A stretch of 64,000 nucleotides of DNA, from assembly GCF_017168145.1 (NCBI RefSeq), contig NZ_JADQTL010000009.1, positions 930,001-994,000 on the forward strand, read 5' to 3'. Shown in pieces: positions 55,824-64,000 of the stretch. The DNA is from Anaerovorax sp. IOR16 (GTDB taxonomy: Bacteria; Bacillota; Clostridia; Peptostreptococcales; Anaerovoracaceae). The position numbers and the translations under genes were made by a program. Each line of letters starts with the position of its first letter. The stretch's first letter is position 1. The notes below the pieces were generated by a model, which worked only from the letters and a program-made list of their open reading frames with translations, had not been told where the DNA came from and did not search any database.

Positions 55824-56456
55824 TTATAACTTAAGATTTCGATTTTTCGATAAAATTACATCTGTAAAAATACAGAGTCCAATATAGAACAACCAGCAAA
55901 GTCTATAAGAAATTACTGAGTTTCCAAGTTGCGGCAATGGGGAAAAAGTCCACCAATGCATTCCCATCATGCCATCAATGAAATTAAAAATACATGAAAT
56001 AGGGATTAAAGATAATGTCCAAATATTAAGCATAAAAAAATATTTAGAAGATATTTTTTTATTATTTCCAATAAATTGTCCTATAAAATGAATCATACAT
56101 CCCATTGCCATTAAAATTAAACCAATAGCTACAGACATCGTTGTTTGTTTTTCTATCCAAACCATGATTGCAACAACGATACCAATAAAATTGAATATTG
56201 TACCCATTAATGAAAAAATTCGTGCATCGGGTGTTTTATTTGGCACATCCGGCTTGGATTCTATTCCTTTTAATAGATAATCTGTTGTTACTTCAAAATA
56301 ATCACTAAGTATCATTACTTTTTCTATATCAGGTACACTTTGTTCACTTTCCCACTTAGATACAGCTTGTCTTGATACTCCGACTTTGTCTGCAAGTTCC
56401 TCTTGAGAAATCCCTTTTGTTTTTCTTAAATATTGAATTCTATCTGCCATATTCAT
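55824..56456 (-). CDS. XRE-family regulator with membrane domain
   Basis: 210 residues from the ATG at 56456 after AGGAGTG. The N-terminal helix-turn-helix is [37 protein letters not shown] linker (about 70-85) leads into four hydrophobic helices (about 85-205). Such membrane-tethered XRE proteins are common in Clostridia and may pass a surface signal to a nearby promoter. No partner is adjacent; the next gene upstream is the DJ-1/PfpI gene, 245 bp away. Confidence 0.8.
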   Translation of the reverse strand: MNMADRIQYLRKTKGISQEELADKVGVSRQAVSKWESEQSVPDIEKVMILSDYFEVTTDYLLKGIESKPDVPNKTPDARIFSLMGTIFNFIGIVVAIMVWIEKQTTMSVAIGLILMAMGCMIHFIGQFIGNNKKISSKYFFMLNIWTLSLIPISCIFNFIDGMMGMHWWTFSPLPQLGNSVISYRLCWLFYIGLCIFTDVILSKNRNLKL

Positions 56457-56700
56457 AGTCAGCACTCCTTTCTCTTATGGTTTAATTATACGAAACCAAT
56501 CGGTTGCATAACCACCATTTAGACTTGGAGATATGTCAACTGACAGTTGCAATGTTGTTTTTTGATAGTGAAACTATTATAAATAATCCCCTATAACTGT
56601 CTATCTTACATTATATGTTCTTCTTTCACAATACAAAACACATGAAATGTGCTATCTTTAAAGGTAAATAATCAAACAGCTCTTTTTAATCAGTGAGGAA

Positions 56701-57357
56701 CTAAATATTTAATTTTCTATTGTTTTCATTGCTAGACGGCAAAGTTTGCATGAGGGCAAAGAAATGTTTAGGCTCACCGGTACTAAAATATTCATACCAA
56801 GATTCCAGTGTGTTTGATTGAAAAACACCTAAATGCCCAATAATTTGTTTCGCCCACAACAAAGCTCCGGTGGAACTTGCAGTAATAAGGTTGTTATCCG
56901 CTACAGATGGCTTGTCTATATAAAAACTTTGCCCTTTATAACCAGGAGAAACCATTTCAAGAAATCCCGGTCCATTACTGGTATGCGGACGCTTATCCAA
57001 TAGCCCAAAGTTGGCAAGCGCAGCGGTAGCCCCACAGATTGCACACACCGTACCGCCTAAAGAGAGAAATTCGCTTGCTTTTTCGATGATAGCGCCATGC
57101 TTTGGGTCGTTCCATGTATCTGCGCCCGGTAATAGCAACATGCTTGTTTCACTCACAACAATATCATCAATTAAGCAATTGGGCACTATTGTCAGCCCGC
57201 CCATTGTATTGATTGGCTCTTTAGAATAACTAACCGTTTTGAGTGATACACGTTGCACGCCCTTTTTGAAAAATCGACCAGAATTCAGCTCTGAAATAAC
57301 ATACCCCAGTTCCCAGTCGGCTAAAGTATCAAGAACGTAAACATAGATTGTAAACAT
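56701..57357 (-). CDS. DJ-1/PfpI-family protein
   Basis: 218 residues of the class I glutamine-amidotransferase-like DJ-1/PfpI family. The nucleophile elbow is TVCAICGATAALAN, with the Cys at about residue 108. Supporting segments: SMLLLPGADTW and TSNGPGFLEM. Members include chaperone-deglycases, proteases and amidases; which applies here is not visible. It is divergent from the WYL-domain regulator at 57481, a common pairing, so it is likely controlled by that protein. G+C and codon choice look somewhat higher than its neighbours. Confidence 0.8.
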   Translation of the reverse strand: MFTIYVYVLDTLADWELGYVISELNSGRFFKKGVQRVSLKTVSYSKEPINTMGGLTIVPNCLIDDIVVSETSMLLLPGADTWNDPKHGAIIEKASEFLSLGGTVCAICGATAALANFGLLDKRPHTSNGPGFLEMVSPGYKGQSFYIDKPSVADNNLITASSTGALLWAKQIIGHLGVFQSNTLESWYEYFSTGEPKHFFALMQTLPSSNENNRKLNI

Positions 57358-57480
57358 AAATTTCCTCCATTTTCATTGCTTTATTAATTTGTTTGCTTTT
57401 TTATTCTACCATGCAATTGTTGACAACAGTATGGCAACAATCTATAATGAAAAAAAGAAATTTGGGAAGGCGGTTATCAG

Positions 57481-58413
57481 ATGAAAGTTGACAGACTTGT
57501 TAGCATTATTATGATACTCCTTGATAAAGAGCGTATAGGGGCACAGGAGTTAGCAGATATGTTTGAAGTTTCACCCCGCACAATCTATCGCGACATAGAC
57601 ACTATCAACATGGCGGGTATTCCTGTTCACTCAACATCGGGAGTGGGCGGCGGCTTTGAAATCATGCAGAAATACAAGATTGATAAAAAAGTTTTTTCGA
57701 CTGCCGACCTTTCCGCTATCTTGATGGGGCTTTCCAGTCTTTCAAACATGATACGAGGGGATGAACTAGTAAACGCCCTTGCGAAAGTCAAGAGCTTTAT
57801 CCCCGCCGAAAGAACTAAAGACATTGAATTAAAAGCAAATCAAATATATATAGATTTAAGTCCGTGGACGAGCAACAGGAACATACAACCATATTTAGAA
57901 ATTATCAAAACAGCTTTACAGGAAAGCAAGCTACTTTCGTTTGAATATGCAGACCTCTACGGAAATAAAACCGCACGAACAGCCGAGCCGTATCAGCTTG
58001 TATTGAAAAGTAGTCATTGGTATTGGCAAGGGTATTGCCATAAAAGAAATGATTATCGCTTATTCAAACTATCCCGCATGTCAAACCTACAAATGCAAGA
58101 GGAAACTTTTACACCAAGAGATTATCAAAAACCGATTTTAGACTTTGTGGAAATTTTGGAAACTATGCAAACAAAAATCAAAATCCGTATTCATAAATCT
58201 GTGATGGATAGGGTACTTGATTTTTGCGCTTATGAACACTTTTCGCCAGACGGTGATGAGCATTACATTGTTAGTTTTCCTTTCATAGAGAACGATTACT
58301 ACTACAATATTCTTCTCAGTTTTGGGGATAAATGCGAGTGTTTAGAGCCGTTACATATCCGCACAGAAATGAAGCGTAGAATACATGATATAGCTACCTT
58401 ATACGAAAACTAG
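57481..58413 (+). CDS. HTH/WYL-domain regulator (YafY type)
   Basis: 310 residues. The N-terminal DeoR-like winged helix is MKVDRLVSIIMILLDKERIGAQELADMFEVSPRTIYRDIDTINMAGIP. The WYL domain spans about 140-215 (LLSFEYADLYGNKTARTAEPYQLV, HWYWQGYCHKRNDYRLFKLSR), followed by the WCX extension. WYL domains sense nucleic-acid or nucleotide ligands. Start is ATG 57481, 12 bases after GGGAAGG. The divergent DJ-1/PfpI gene 123 bp upstream is its most likely target. Confidence 0.88.
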   Translation: MKVDRLVSIIMILLDKERIGAQELADMFEVSPRTIYRDIDTINMAGIPVHSTSGVGGGFEIMQKYKIDKKVFSTADLSAILMGLSSLSNMIRGDELVNALAKVKSFIPAERTKDIELKANQIYIDLSPWTSNRNIQPYLEIIKTALQESKLLSFEYADLYGNKTARTAEPYQLVLKSSHWYWQGYCHKRNDYRLFKLSRMSNLQMQEETFTPRDYQKPILDFVEILETMQTKIKIRIHKSVMDRVLDFCAYEHFSPDGDEHYIVSFPFIENDYYYNILLSFGDKCECLEPLHIRTEMKRRIHDIATLYEN

Positions 58414-58646
58414 AACAAGGAGTCTATTCTCATATTCAAAATATAAAAGTACTCTTACCAAATCAATATTTATAATTTTGCCATAAAAAAAGCTTCCTAT
58501 AGTTTGAATATAGAAAGCAAAAAATTAGAAAACTATCTCTTTCGTGTTATGCTCATTTTACTCTTTAATCGTTGAGACCGCTAATCCTTTCAATCCTATT
58601 ACTTCTACAAAAAAATATATGGCTACAACTAAAGCAAAATGGTTAT

Positions 58647-58814
58647 TTAGAACTTCTTTTTTTGAAAGATATAAATTGTTAAAACTATGAGATATAATAA
58701 AAGCAAATAAGGGTTATGAAATATATTTCCTTTAAATATCCATGCAGCAATAATACAGATTGTTAATATTATTAAAAAAAGACGAATATAATATTCTTTT
58801 AAAAAACGTATCAT
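58647..58814 (-). CDS. Small hypothetical membrane protein
   Basis: 55 residues from the ATG at 58814, six bases after AAAGGAGGG; the frame could begin 23 codons earlier but that part overlaps no ribosome site. Two hydrophobic helices (IRLFLIILTICIIAAWIF and PYLLLLYLIVLTIYIFQ) fill most of it. Such hairpin proteins are often immunity or toxin-like peptides, but nothing specific supports that here. No family recognised. Confidence 0.5.
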   Translation of the reverse strand: MIRFLKEYYIRLFLIILTICIIAAWIFKGNIFHNPYLLLLYLIVLTIYIFQKKKF

Positions 58815-59037
58815 AATGCCCTCCTTTTCTAGGTTATTACACAACCCAACTAAAAGCTCCACATACAATGTATTCCGAAACACTGTAATTCTTCAACACT
58901 TGGATAGACACACGAGCGTTGCCTATCAAGAATCCTTTCTTTCAGTCTAATTCAACCACATCCCAGGGTTACAGGCATCTGAAAGTAACATCGTTTGCTA
59001 TTTCAAATTCTGCAAAAGATTCTTGAATAATCTTCCT

Positions 59038-59658
59038 TTACAGTTTGGCAGCAGCTTCGATCGGTAAAACAAAATTACTGTCAAATCTCCAAATACCATC
59101 ATTCCCTTTTTCTATCGTGTAGTATAATTCAAGCTCTCTTGATTCTTCAAAAATTGTAACTGTGTAATGAACATGTACCGTAATACTGTCTTCTTCCTTT
59201 GAACCGTCAATTGAAATAACCTTATCTCCATCATCATATGACAATAAACCTACATATCCTGCAAAGCAATACAACACACCATCATACTCTCTGAATAATG
59301 GTATACCTTCTTCTACATTATAATTTAATAATTCATTACATAAATCATCTTCAAAATATAGTTGCACATAATCCGAAAGCTCTTTCATTGTAGAAATATC
59401 ATTCTGAATCACACGTGCATAGTATCCCACATGATATCCCAGTTCAAATTCTATCTTATCATCATGATCCATCTCAATTTCACCATATCCGGTAAACCAT
59501 GAATATACCTCTTCTGCGACAGTAAATCTGTCACTTATCATTTGTTCAAAATTTTTTTCATATTCAATATTATTCTTACTGTTTTTGACACATCCTGTTA
59601 TAATTAAAACCATGCACAAAATTAGCATATATGTACATATTGATACTTTTCTTTTCAT
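59038..59658 (-). CDS. Hypothetical lipoprotein
   Basis: 206 residues. The signal peptide ends in a lipobox (LCMVLIITGCVKNSKN, lipidated Cys at about residue 23), so it is anchored outside the membrane. The mature part has alternating polar strands (VHVHYTVTIFEESRELELYYTIEKGNDGIWRFDS), resembling NTF2-like or DUF4878-like folds with no proven match. Start ATG at 59658; the sequence just upstream (AGGGAGATATAAAA) is a good ribosome site. Function unknown. Confidence 0.65.
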   Translation of the reverse strand: MKRKVSICTYMLILCMVLIITGCVKNSKNNIEYEKNFEQMISDRFTVAEEVYSWFTGYGEIEMDHDDKIEFELGYHVGYYARVIQNDISTMKELSDYVQLYFEDDLCNELLNYNVEEGIPLFREYDGVLYCFAGYVGLLSYDDGDKVISIDGSKEEDSITVHVHYTVTIFEESRELELYYTIEKGNDGIWRFDSNFVLPIEAAAKL

Positions 59659-59824
59659 TTTTATATCTCCCTAAGTAAAAACAGAGTATCCAATCTTTTG
59701 GCGGCATACAAGTTATAAGAAAAATGCTTCTAGTTCGTCCAACTATTTAATGAATAAATATCACAAATAATCCATCATGTGCCTATCCTATAATATGTTT
59801 TCTTCTTTTACAATATAAAACGCA

Positions 59825-59925
59825 TAATCAAACAAAATATTTAGAAATTTCTATATTCTAACAATTCTCACCCTTTTTTCAGTGGAGTTAAAAATATTAA
59901 TATAGGAATAATAAAAGGTAAACAT
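59825..59925. repeat. Duplicated block with internal deletion
   Basis: 59825-59880 matches 61692-61751 (shared AATCAAACAAAATATTTAGA and CTAACAATTCTCACCC), and 59881-59919 matches 61880-61915 (shared CAGTGGAGTTAAAAATATTA). The intervening 61752-61879 is missing. It is therefore a deleted copy of the 61.7-62.3 kb block, including a fragment of the gene at 61759. Confidence 0.6.
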
Positions 59926-59967
59926 TTCAAATCACTTCCGGAGAATTATATTTTCTTTTATAACCTT

Positions 59968-60171
59968 TTACCTCATTAGTTTTATGCTTGCATAAGATAA
60001 TAAAATGCCACATATTTGACCTGATGTTTGAAATCCGAAAAAACGTAAATCTAAATAATTAGGCTCGTGCAAATAAATAGTTTCCATGATTAAACCAGCA
60101 AAAAATGGACTGAAAAGAATAATTATTAATCCTATATAAAATAGATACTTTGTTTTATTCAACCAACTCAC
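59968..60171 (-). CDS. Small hypothetical membrane protein
   Basis: 64-67 residues. Start is uncertain: the GTG at 60171 overlaps the AAGGGGG ribosome site, so the TTG at 60162 (LNKTKYLFYIG) is better spaced. Two hydrophobic segments (LFYIGLIIILFSPFFAGLIM and GQICGILLSYASIKLM). No family recognised. It lies within the duplicated block whose other copy holds the gene at 61759, and it has the same LytTR-like promoter structure. Role unknown; a small exported or immunity protein is a guess. Confidence 0.45.
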   Translation of the reverse strand: MSWLNKTKYLFYIGLIIILFSPFFAGLIMETIYLHEPNYLDLRFFGFQTSGQICGILLSYASIKLMR

Positions 60172-60219
60172 CCCCTTGTAAATATTTAATTCTCATCTTT
60201 AATAAGTAGTTTCTACTAT

Positions 60220-60287
60220 ATAATATCTCTTTAATATTTATTAACAATACCAGAATGACGAAATGTGGTTTTCTAGAGCTGAAATGT
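60220..60287 (-). promoter_or_regulatory. LytTR-like direct-repeat promoter, locus 2
   Basis: Minus strand: ACATTTCAG (60279-60287) and ACATTTCGT (60258-60266), 21 bp apart. Ten bases on comes -35 TTGTTA (60242-60247), then 16 bp and the -10 TATTAT (60220-60225). Serves the small membrane gene at 59968. Nearly identical to the element at 62241-62308. Confidence 0.55.
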
Positions 60288-60389
60288 GGTTTTCGTTATT
60301 TTACCTCCTTGGTTTAAACATGGCACTGATCCCTGTCGTCCATCTTATACCCCTTCATTTTCTTCTAGCTTCCTACAAGTAATTGTAAA

Positions 60390-60603
60390 TACAGACGTAC
60401 ATTCCATTCAGATCAAGGCTGGGCTTATCAGATGAATGCTTATGCCCATACGCTTAAAGAAAAAAGGATTTTTCAAAGTATGTCTAGAAGAACTCAAGAA
60501 AGCTATTGAGAAATATATAAAATATTACAACGAGCAAAGAATTAAAGAAAAACTAGGATGGATGAGTCCAGTAGAATACAGACTTAACCTCTTAGCTGCA
60601 TAA
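60390..60603 (+). pseudogene. IS3-family transposase (OrfB) remnant
   Basis: The first part encodes FHSDQGWAYQMNAYAH, the hallmark around the second catalytic Asp of IS3/IS150 OrfB, continuing to RIFQSMSR. The second part, in another frame, encodes ELKKAIEKYIKYYNEQRIKE and GWMSPVEYRLNLL, the usual OrfB C terminus, ending at a TAA at 60601. The region between them holding the catalytic Glu is deleted, joining near 60489. No terminal repeats were found. Non-functional. Confidence 0.8.
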
Positions 60604-60716
60604 AGAAATAGCGTAGCAGATAAAACTACTACGCTATAAAGTCTAACTTATTGGGGTCACATCACTCCTTATCTACTTTCATTTTACAACTTCATTGAAG
60701 TTATAGATATGATTAA

Positions 60717-61196
60717 CTACTCATATGACAATCCAATTATTTTATACATGTCTTTTTTATCTTTTTCTGTGGTAGCATAGACTTCTTGGCTTATTATATT
60801 TTTATCTTGATCATACTTTATTACCTCAATATCTTTAAAAAACAAAAATTTTATTCTACTTCCATCTTGCTTCTTCACCTCAAGAACTACTGGAAGTCCG
60901 TATTTAATATCTTCATTACCAGCAGTTTGTGTAGGAGGAGTTTCTGTATAATTAAGATTCGAAAGAAAAAACATTATTTTTCGTTTTTGTCCCGGCCTAA
61001 AGTTAGTTTTTTCAAATCCTTCAACCCTATTTACTTTATAATGATGTGATAAATGAAAAGATTCCTCTCCTACAATTCCGAATTGATTTTCCGGATATGG
61101 TAAGTTATCTCGTATTATTAATAAAGCAAAAATTGCTACTAATATAATTAATATAATTGATGCAACTAAATTCTTTTTTTGCATAAAATTAAACAT
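60717..61196 (-). CDS. Hypothetical membrane-anchored protein
   Basis: 159 residues. One hydrophobic helix near residues 9-28 (NLVASIILIILVAIFALLII) makes it a signal-anchored external protein. The exterior part is polar and rich in Lys and Glu, with PTQTAGNEDIKYGLP in the middle. No family recognised. Its start lies inside the preceding gene (8-bp overlap with 61189-61665), so the two are co-translated. Confidence 0.55.
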   Translation of the reverse strand: MFNFMQKKNLVASIILIILVAIFALLIIRDNLPYPENQFGIVGEESFHLSHHYKVNRVEGFEKTNFRPGQKRKIMFFLSNLNYTETPPTQTAGNEDIKYGLPVVLEVKKQDGSRIKFLFFKDIEVIKYDQDKNIISQEVYATTEKDKKDMYKIIGLSYE

Positions 61197-61665
61197 ATCT
61201 AACTATCCTCATTCCATTTTCTTCAATTCTTTCCATGTATTCAGGACAATATTTTAATACATAGTTTTTAATAAATGATTGTTCCCATCGAATGTTCGGA
61301 TTATCTATATTTTGTAATAATATTTTTTCAACAATTCCTCTTACTTCTTCTTCTAATTCATCACCCTTTAATTTTGATAATTTTTCAATTTCTGCAATTA
61401 CTTCTTCATCATCAACGCTAATTTCATCATTAGCAATCTCCTGCTCTGCTTCATCAACCTCTTCATAAGTAGTAGTAATTCCAAAAACTGGGCAAACATA
61501 TAAATCCAGTGCAATTTTTTTAACCGATTCATCACTTATTGAATTTACAACTTGTTCAATATTCATATTTCCCTTTTGTCTATTTTGATGAGAAATAAAC
61601 AACAAACCTATAATAAATACCAATAAAACTGCAACAACTATGCCCCAATATACCTTTTTATTCAT
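61189..61665 (-). CDS. Hypothetical membrane-anchored acidic protein
   Basis: 158 residues. An N-terminal anchor helix (about 5-25, VYWGIVVAVLLVFIIGLLFI) precedes an acidic helical region (EVDEAEQEIANDEISVDDEE and KLSKLKGDELEEEVRGIVEK). It ends with a conserved-looking IRWEQSFIKNYVLKYCPEYM. Start ATG at 61665 follows AAGGGGGAAC. It overlaps the next gene by 8 bp. No family recognised; the pair looks like an exported two-gene module. Confidence 0.55.
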   Translation of the reverse strand: MNKKVYWGIVVAVLLVFIIGLLFISHQNRQKGNMNIEQVVNSISDESVKKIALDLYVCPVFGITTTYEEVDEAEQEIANDEISVDDEEVIAEIEKLSKLKGDELEEEVRGIVEKILLQNIDNPNIRWEQSFIKNYVLKYCPEYMERIEENGMRIVRYV

Positions 61666-61758
61666 TGTTCCCCCTTGCTTAAACTACTATATACAGACAT
61701 ATAATCAAACAAAATATTTAGAAGTTTCTATATCCTAACAATTCTCACCCCGTTTTCT

Positions 61759-62181
61759 TTAAGAGACACCCGTTTTTATTCGCTTTACTGACATAAAGCT
61801 TAAAAAACTCCAAAAAAAAGAAATAATTATCATTGCAATTATCAAATGTATATTGTTATTAACAAACATTTTCATTCCATACAGTGGAGTTAAAAATATT
61901 AATATAGGAATAATTATGATAGTTAAAGAAAAGTCAAAAATATTAAGTATTAACCCAGTGATTGCAGTAAAAAAAGTTAATATTCCTAATGTCAAAGAAT
62001 ACTTTAATAAACTATCTATATTTTTTGCATATATGAGAAAGATCGACCAAAAAATTACAAAACAACCCGTTATTACAGTATTCCATTTTGTAACTGTTCT
62101 GCCCATCAACATAACATCAAAATTTCCCTTTATAGCTATAATAAATATAATAATGGACAGTATAAACAATGCTTTTTTCAT
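61759..62181 (-). CDS. Hypothetical four-helix membrane protein
   Basis: 140 residues, nearly all hydrophobic, with about four helices (about 2-20, 32-52, 62-82, 88-110, plus a final segment). Start ATG at 62181 is about 11 bases after AAAGGAAAA. No family recognised. Its promoter carries the LytTR-like repeat pair at 62241-62308. Part of its sequence (about 61880-61915) recurs in the deleted copy at 59881-59919, so it was duplicated and the other copy decayed. Confidence 0.5.
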   Translation of the reverse strand: MKKALFILSIIIFIIAIKGNFDVMLMGRTVTKWNTVITGCFVIFWSIFLIYAKNIDSLLKYSLTLGILTFFTAITGLILNIFDFSLTIIIIPILIFLTPLYGMKMFVNNNIHLIIAMIIISFFWSFLSFMSVKRIKTGVS

Positions 62182-62240
62182 TCTATCTATTTTCCTTTCT
62201 TAATTGCAAAAAAATTCTCCTTTTTCCATGTGATACTTAT

Positions 62241-62308
62241 ATAATATCTCTTTAATATTTATTAACAATACCGGAATGACGAAATGTGGTTTTCTAGAGC
62301 TGAAATGT
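62241..62308 (-). promoter_or_regulatory. LytTR-like direct-repeat promoter, locus 3
   Basis: Minus strand: ACATTTCAG (62300-62308) and ACATTTCGT (62279-62287), 21 bp apart, -35 TTGTTA (62263-62268), 16 bp, -10 TATTAT (62241-62246). It is about 90% identical to locus 2 over roughly 80 bp, so those two arose by duplication. Serves the gene at 61759. Confidence 0.55.
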
Positions 62309-62427
62309 GCTTTTCCTTTAGGTAATATACCCCTCCATTTTCTTCTAGCGTCCGATAAGGAGCATATTGCCCATTCTCCAAAATCATTCTGTAGTCCATC
62401 TGTAACCCTCCTTCTCTTTTGCTACAC

Positions 62428-62472
62428 AATAAAATAAGAGCACCTATTTTTTTAAGGTACTCTTATTTTATT
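62428..62472. terminator. Hairpin terminator related to the one at 40287
   Basis: AATAAAATAAGAG pairs with CTCTTATTTTATT (with CACCT and AGGTA continuing the stem), giving a T-rich tail on either strand. The arms resemble the terminator at 40287-40330, with the same flank CAATAAAATAAGAG. It lies just after the stop of the gene at 62496. Confidence 0.65.
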
Positions 62473-62495
62473 TAAGAGCTGACTGCTTAATTATC

Positions 62496-63125
62496 TTATT
62501 GATATTTGTCTAGTAAAATTTGATCTGTGATTTCACCACTAATTTCATCTGGATTAATATGAGGCAAATTATACTCAGTATTATATTGTTGAATTTTTAT
62601 TTTAAAAAGATGCGCAGGACTTTCATAAATAGGTTTATATTCATTCCAATACTCATCCTCAGTCATACCTGCAGCCTCAAGAACAGCTTTTTCAAACTCT
62701 CGTCCTTCATCACTCGATTCTACCATATCCCTCATTTCATTTGTGAAATCAACAATCTCTTTCTGCGTTGGTAAAAGATTATGTTCTTCCGCAAATTGTC
62801 TTTCATATACTTGAACCTTAATTGCATCCCAAGCATCTTGTAACGGAGTACTTGTTTCAGTAAATTTAAATAAATTCGCTTTTATTTCTACTTCATTTGC
62901 AGTAATATTTTCGCCTAAAACAGTTCCAACAATTCGATTAGAACCACCTTTATCGCTTGAAATTGTTTTTGATTGAGATTGAGTTACCATTATATTTTCT
63001 TTTATTGCTTTTCCAATTTTATGTCCCATCTGTGTTGGACTATTTCCCGATGCAAATATTGTTACCATACTTAAAATTATTATGGCAAATAGAATTAAAA
63101 ATATCTTTACTCTCTTCATAACCAT
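62496..63125 (-). CDS. Exported SurA/PrsA-like N-terminal-domain protein
   Basis: About 207-209 residues (start 63125, or the ATG at 63119; neither has a strong ribosome site). An N-terminal hydrophobic segment (VKIFLILFAIIILSMVTIFA) is a signal or anchor. Residues about 65-195 are helical with the pattern VLGENITANEVEIKANLFKF, then EEHNLLPTQKEIVDFTNEMRDM, resembling the SurA/PrsA N-terminal chaperone region without a PPIase domain. This assignment is tentative. A hairpin follows at 62428. Confidence 0.5.
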   Translation of the reverse strand: MVMKRVKIFLILFAIIILSMVTIFASGNSPTQMGHKIGKAIKENIMVTQSQSKTISSDKGGSNRIVGTVLGENITANEVEIKANLFKFTETSTPLQDAWDAIKVQVYERQFAEEHNLLPTQKEIVDFTNEMRDMVESSDEGREFEKAVLEAAGMTEDEYWNEYKPIYESPAHLFKIKIQQYNTEYNLPHINPDEISGEITDQILLDKYQ

Positions 63126-63270
63126 TATACAGATATATAATTAATATCTGATTACCCCCTTTTAAAAAAAATATAATGATTAATCACACCCATTTAAGAC
63201 AAGATTTGAATTGAATTTTTTACTTTCATTTTTATCTTAGTTCCATTGGCCTTTCTTTTGTAATAAATCA

Positions 63271-63624
63271 CTATTTTTTATGCTTTGCAAAAAAGTAACC
63301 TATATAATCGTTAACAAATATCAATCCAACGGAAATATTAAGAAAAATTACATTCTCCCTAGAAAGTAAAGTGTTTGAAATAAAGTTACAATATATAGTA
63401 ACTACTACACAAAATATAAGTAGACACAACTTAATTACAAGAATAAAATTATCGTTAGATTTAATTGCAATACAAATATAGTGTAATATTGTTAATAAGA
63501 TAAATCCTCCTAATATATATATGGCTATATTATCATTACACCATATTCCCCAAAAGAGAAATATTAAAGTACAGAACAAATAAATTATCTTTAAATAAAT
63601 TAAATTCTTACTCATATTAAACAC
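63271..63624 (-). CDS. Hypothetical four-helix membrane protein
   Basis: 117 residues with four hydrophobic helices in pairs (about 8-28, 30-50, 62-82, 92-112; for example YLKIIYLFCTLIFLFWGIWC, then YILGGFILLTILHYICIAI). Charged loops (KSNDNF) face inward. No family recognised. It stands between the SurA-like gene and the partial gene at the window edge, on the same strand, with no obvious shared promoter. Confidence 0.5.
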   Translation of the reverse strand: MFNMSKNLIYLKIIYLFCTLIFLFWGIWCNDNIAIYILGGFILLTILHYICIAIKSNDNFILVIKLCLLIFCVVVTIYCNFISNTLLSRENVIFLNISVGLIFVNDYIGYFFAKHKK

Positions 63625-63716
63625 CTTATTACAGCAACTATAATTATAAAAGTGGTTTTTTTTAAACCTTAAATTTTAATATAGCTGATATTCATAATAA
63701 TAATTGATTGCAATTA

Positions 63717-64000
63717 CTAGTGTGAGACACTTTCAACAATATTGCCGTTTATATCGTAAATCGTTACGCTTCCACAGTTATTAGGCAGAATAAAAGCAAA
63801 TGGTTTTTTACTATCAATCTTAATCGTTTGAATGGTATTTCCATCGTCGATATCCACTTTGCTGACTTGCTGTTTGTTCATCGAAACAAATGCTCGCTCA
63901 TCATAACCTTCAGCAGAAAATTCTGCAACATACTCTTCTGTTTCAATCACTGAACCACCACTTATAAAAAAATATCCAAAGGATAACCCAGGCCGATTCA
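63717..64000 (-). CDS. Hypothetical protein, 5' part outside the window
   Basis: The open frame continues past the right edge. The last 94 codons are visible, from NRPGLSFGYFFISGGSV to the C terminus GSVTIYDINGNIVESVSH at 63717. A shorter frame beginning with GTG at 63950 has no ribosome site, so this is the 3' part of a longer gene. The visible piece is beta-rich with alternating polar and aromatic residues (KPFAFILPNNCGSVTIYD), as in extracellular beta-sandwich domains. No family recognised. Confidence 0.6.
   Translation of the reverse strand, partial: NRPGLSFGYFFISGGSVIETEEYVAEFSAEGYDERAFVSMNKQQVSKVDIDDGNTIQTIKIDSKKPFAFILPNNCGSVTIYDINGNIVESVSH

Overview
The window is AT-rich (by eye about one third G+C) and reads as the chromosome of a Gram-positive anaerobe of the class Clostridia. 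Pointers are the YtrA-type GntR/ABC pair, a YcbA/YcbB-type two-component system, an ANTAR protein beside glutamine synthetase, oligoendopeptidase F, AsnA, a subtype I-B CRISPR-Cas locus and strong AGGAGG-type ribosome sites. No rRNA, tRNA or prophage was recognised, and genus cannot be fixed from sequence alone.

Layout. 0-7.7 kb: small surface or membrane proteins of unknown role, a flavodoxin-like protein, a CPA-type antiporter paired with a small P-II-like protein, a G+C-richer SLH-domain protein and a class V aminotransferase. 7.7-9.3 kb and 18.3-20.0 kb: two nearly identical IS1182-like elements, each inserted in an intrinsic-terminator hairpin and flanked by a copy of the whole hairpin. 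9.3-18.3 kb: a broken GNAT gene, a thioredoxin-like protein, an alanine/ornithine-racemase-family enzyme, a TetR-controlled MacAB-like export system and a divergent YtrA-type regulator with its own ABC transporter. 20-25 kb: YcbB/YcbA-type two-component system, MBL hydrolase, YkvI-like and RarD-like membrane proteins. 25-43 kb is mostly core: rluA-type synthase, NAD kinase, pepF, murI, a MurE-like ligase, an ATP-grasp ligase, pyrG, ANTAR regulator, glnA, asnA, an AraC regulator, bcp and yaaA. 43.4-52.3 kb: CRISPR array followed by cas2-1-4-3-5-7-8-6, read on the minus strand. 52.4-64 kb: small secreted or membrane proteins, decayed duplications, an IS3 remnant, an ATPase gene and two regulator loci.

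Three regulatory structures stand out. (1) Upstream of cas6, on the opposite strand, two degenerate CRISPR repeats flank a short spacer. Its first 11 bases match a CCA-preceded site just downstream of the cas promoter, the layout expected of a CreR-type guide RNA that makes Cascade repress its own operon. (2) glnA and asnA are divergent, and each transcript should begin with a hairpin whose six-base loop is AAAGGC, the A1/G4 hexaloop bound by ANTAR proteins. In asnA this hairpin excludes a terminator, and an ANTAR gene lies between glnA and pyrG. (3) Three small secreted/membrane gene loci share paired 9-bp direct repeats spaced 21 bp above weak promoters, as expected for a LytTR-type activator.

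Several conserved genes (asnA, cas2, cas5, a GNAT gene, a P-loop ATPase and both transposases) are broken only at A/T homopolymers. This points to homopolymer length errors in the assembly at least as much as to real gene loss. These genes are given here as reconstructed spans with the break position stated.
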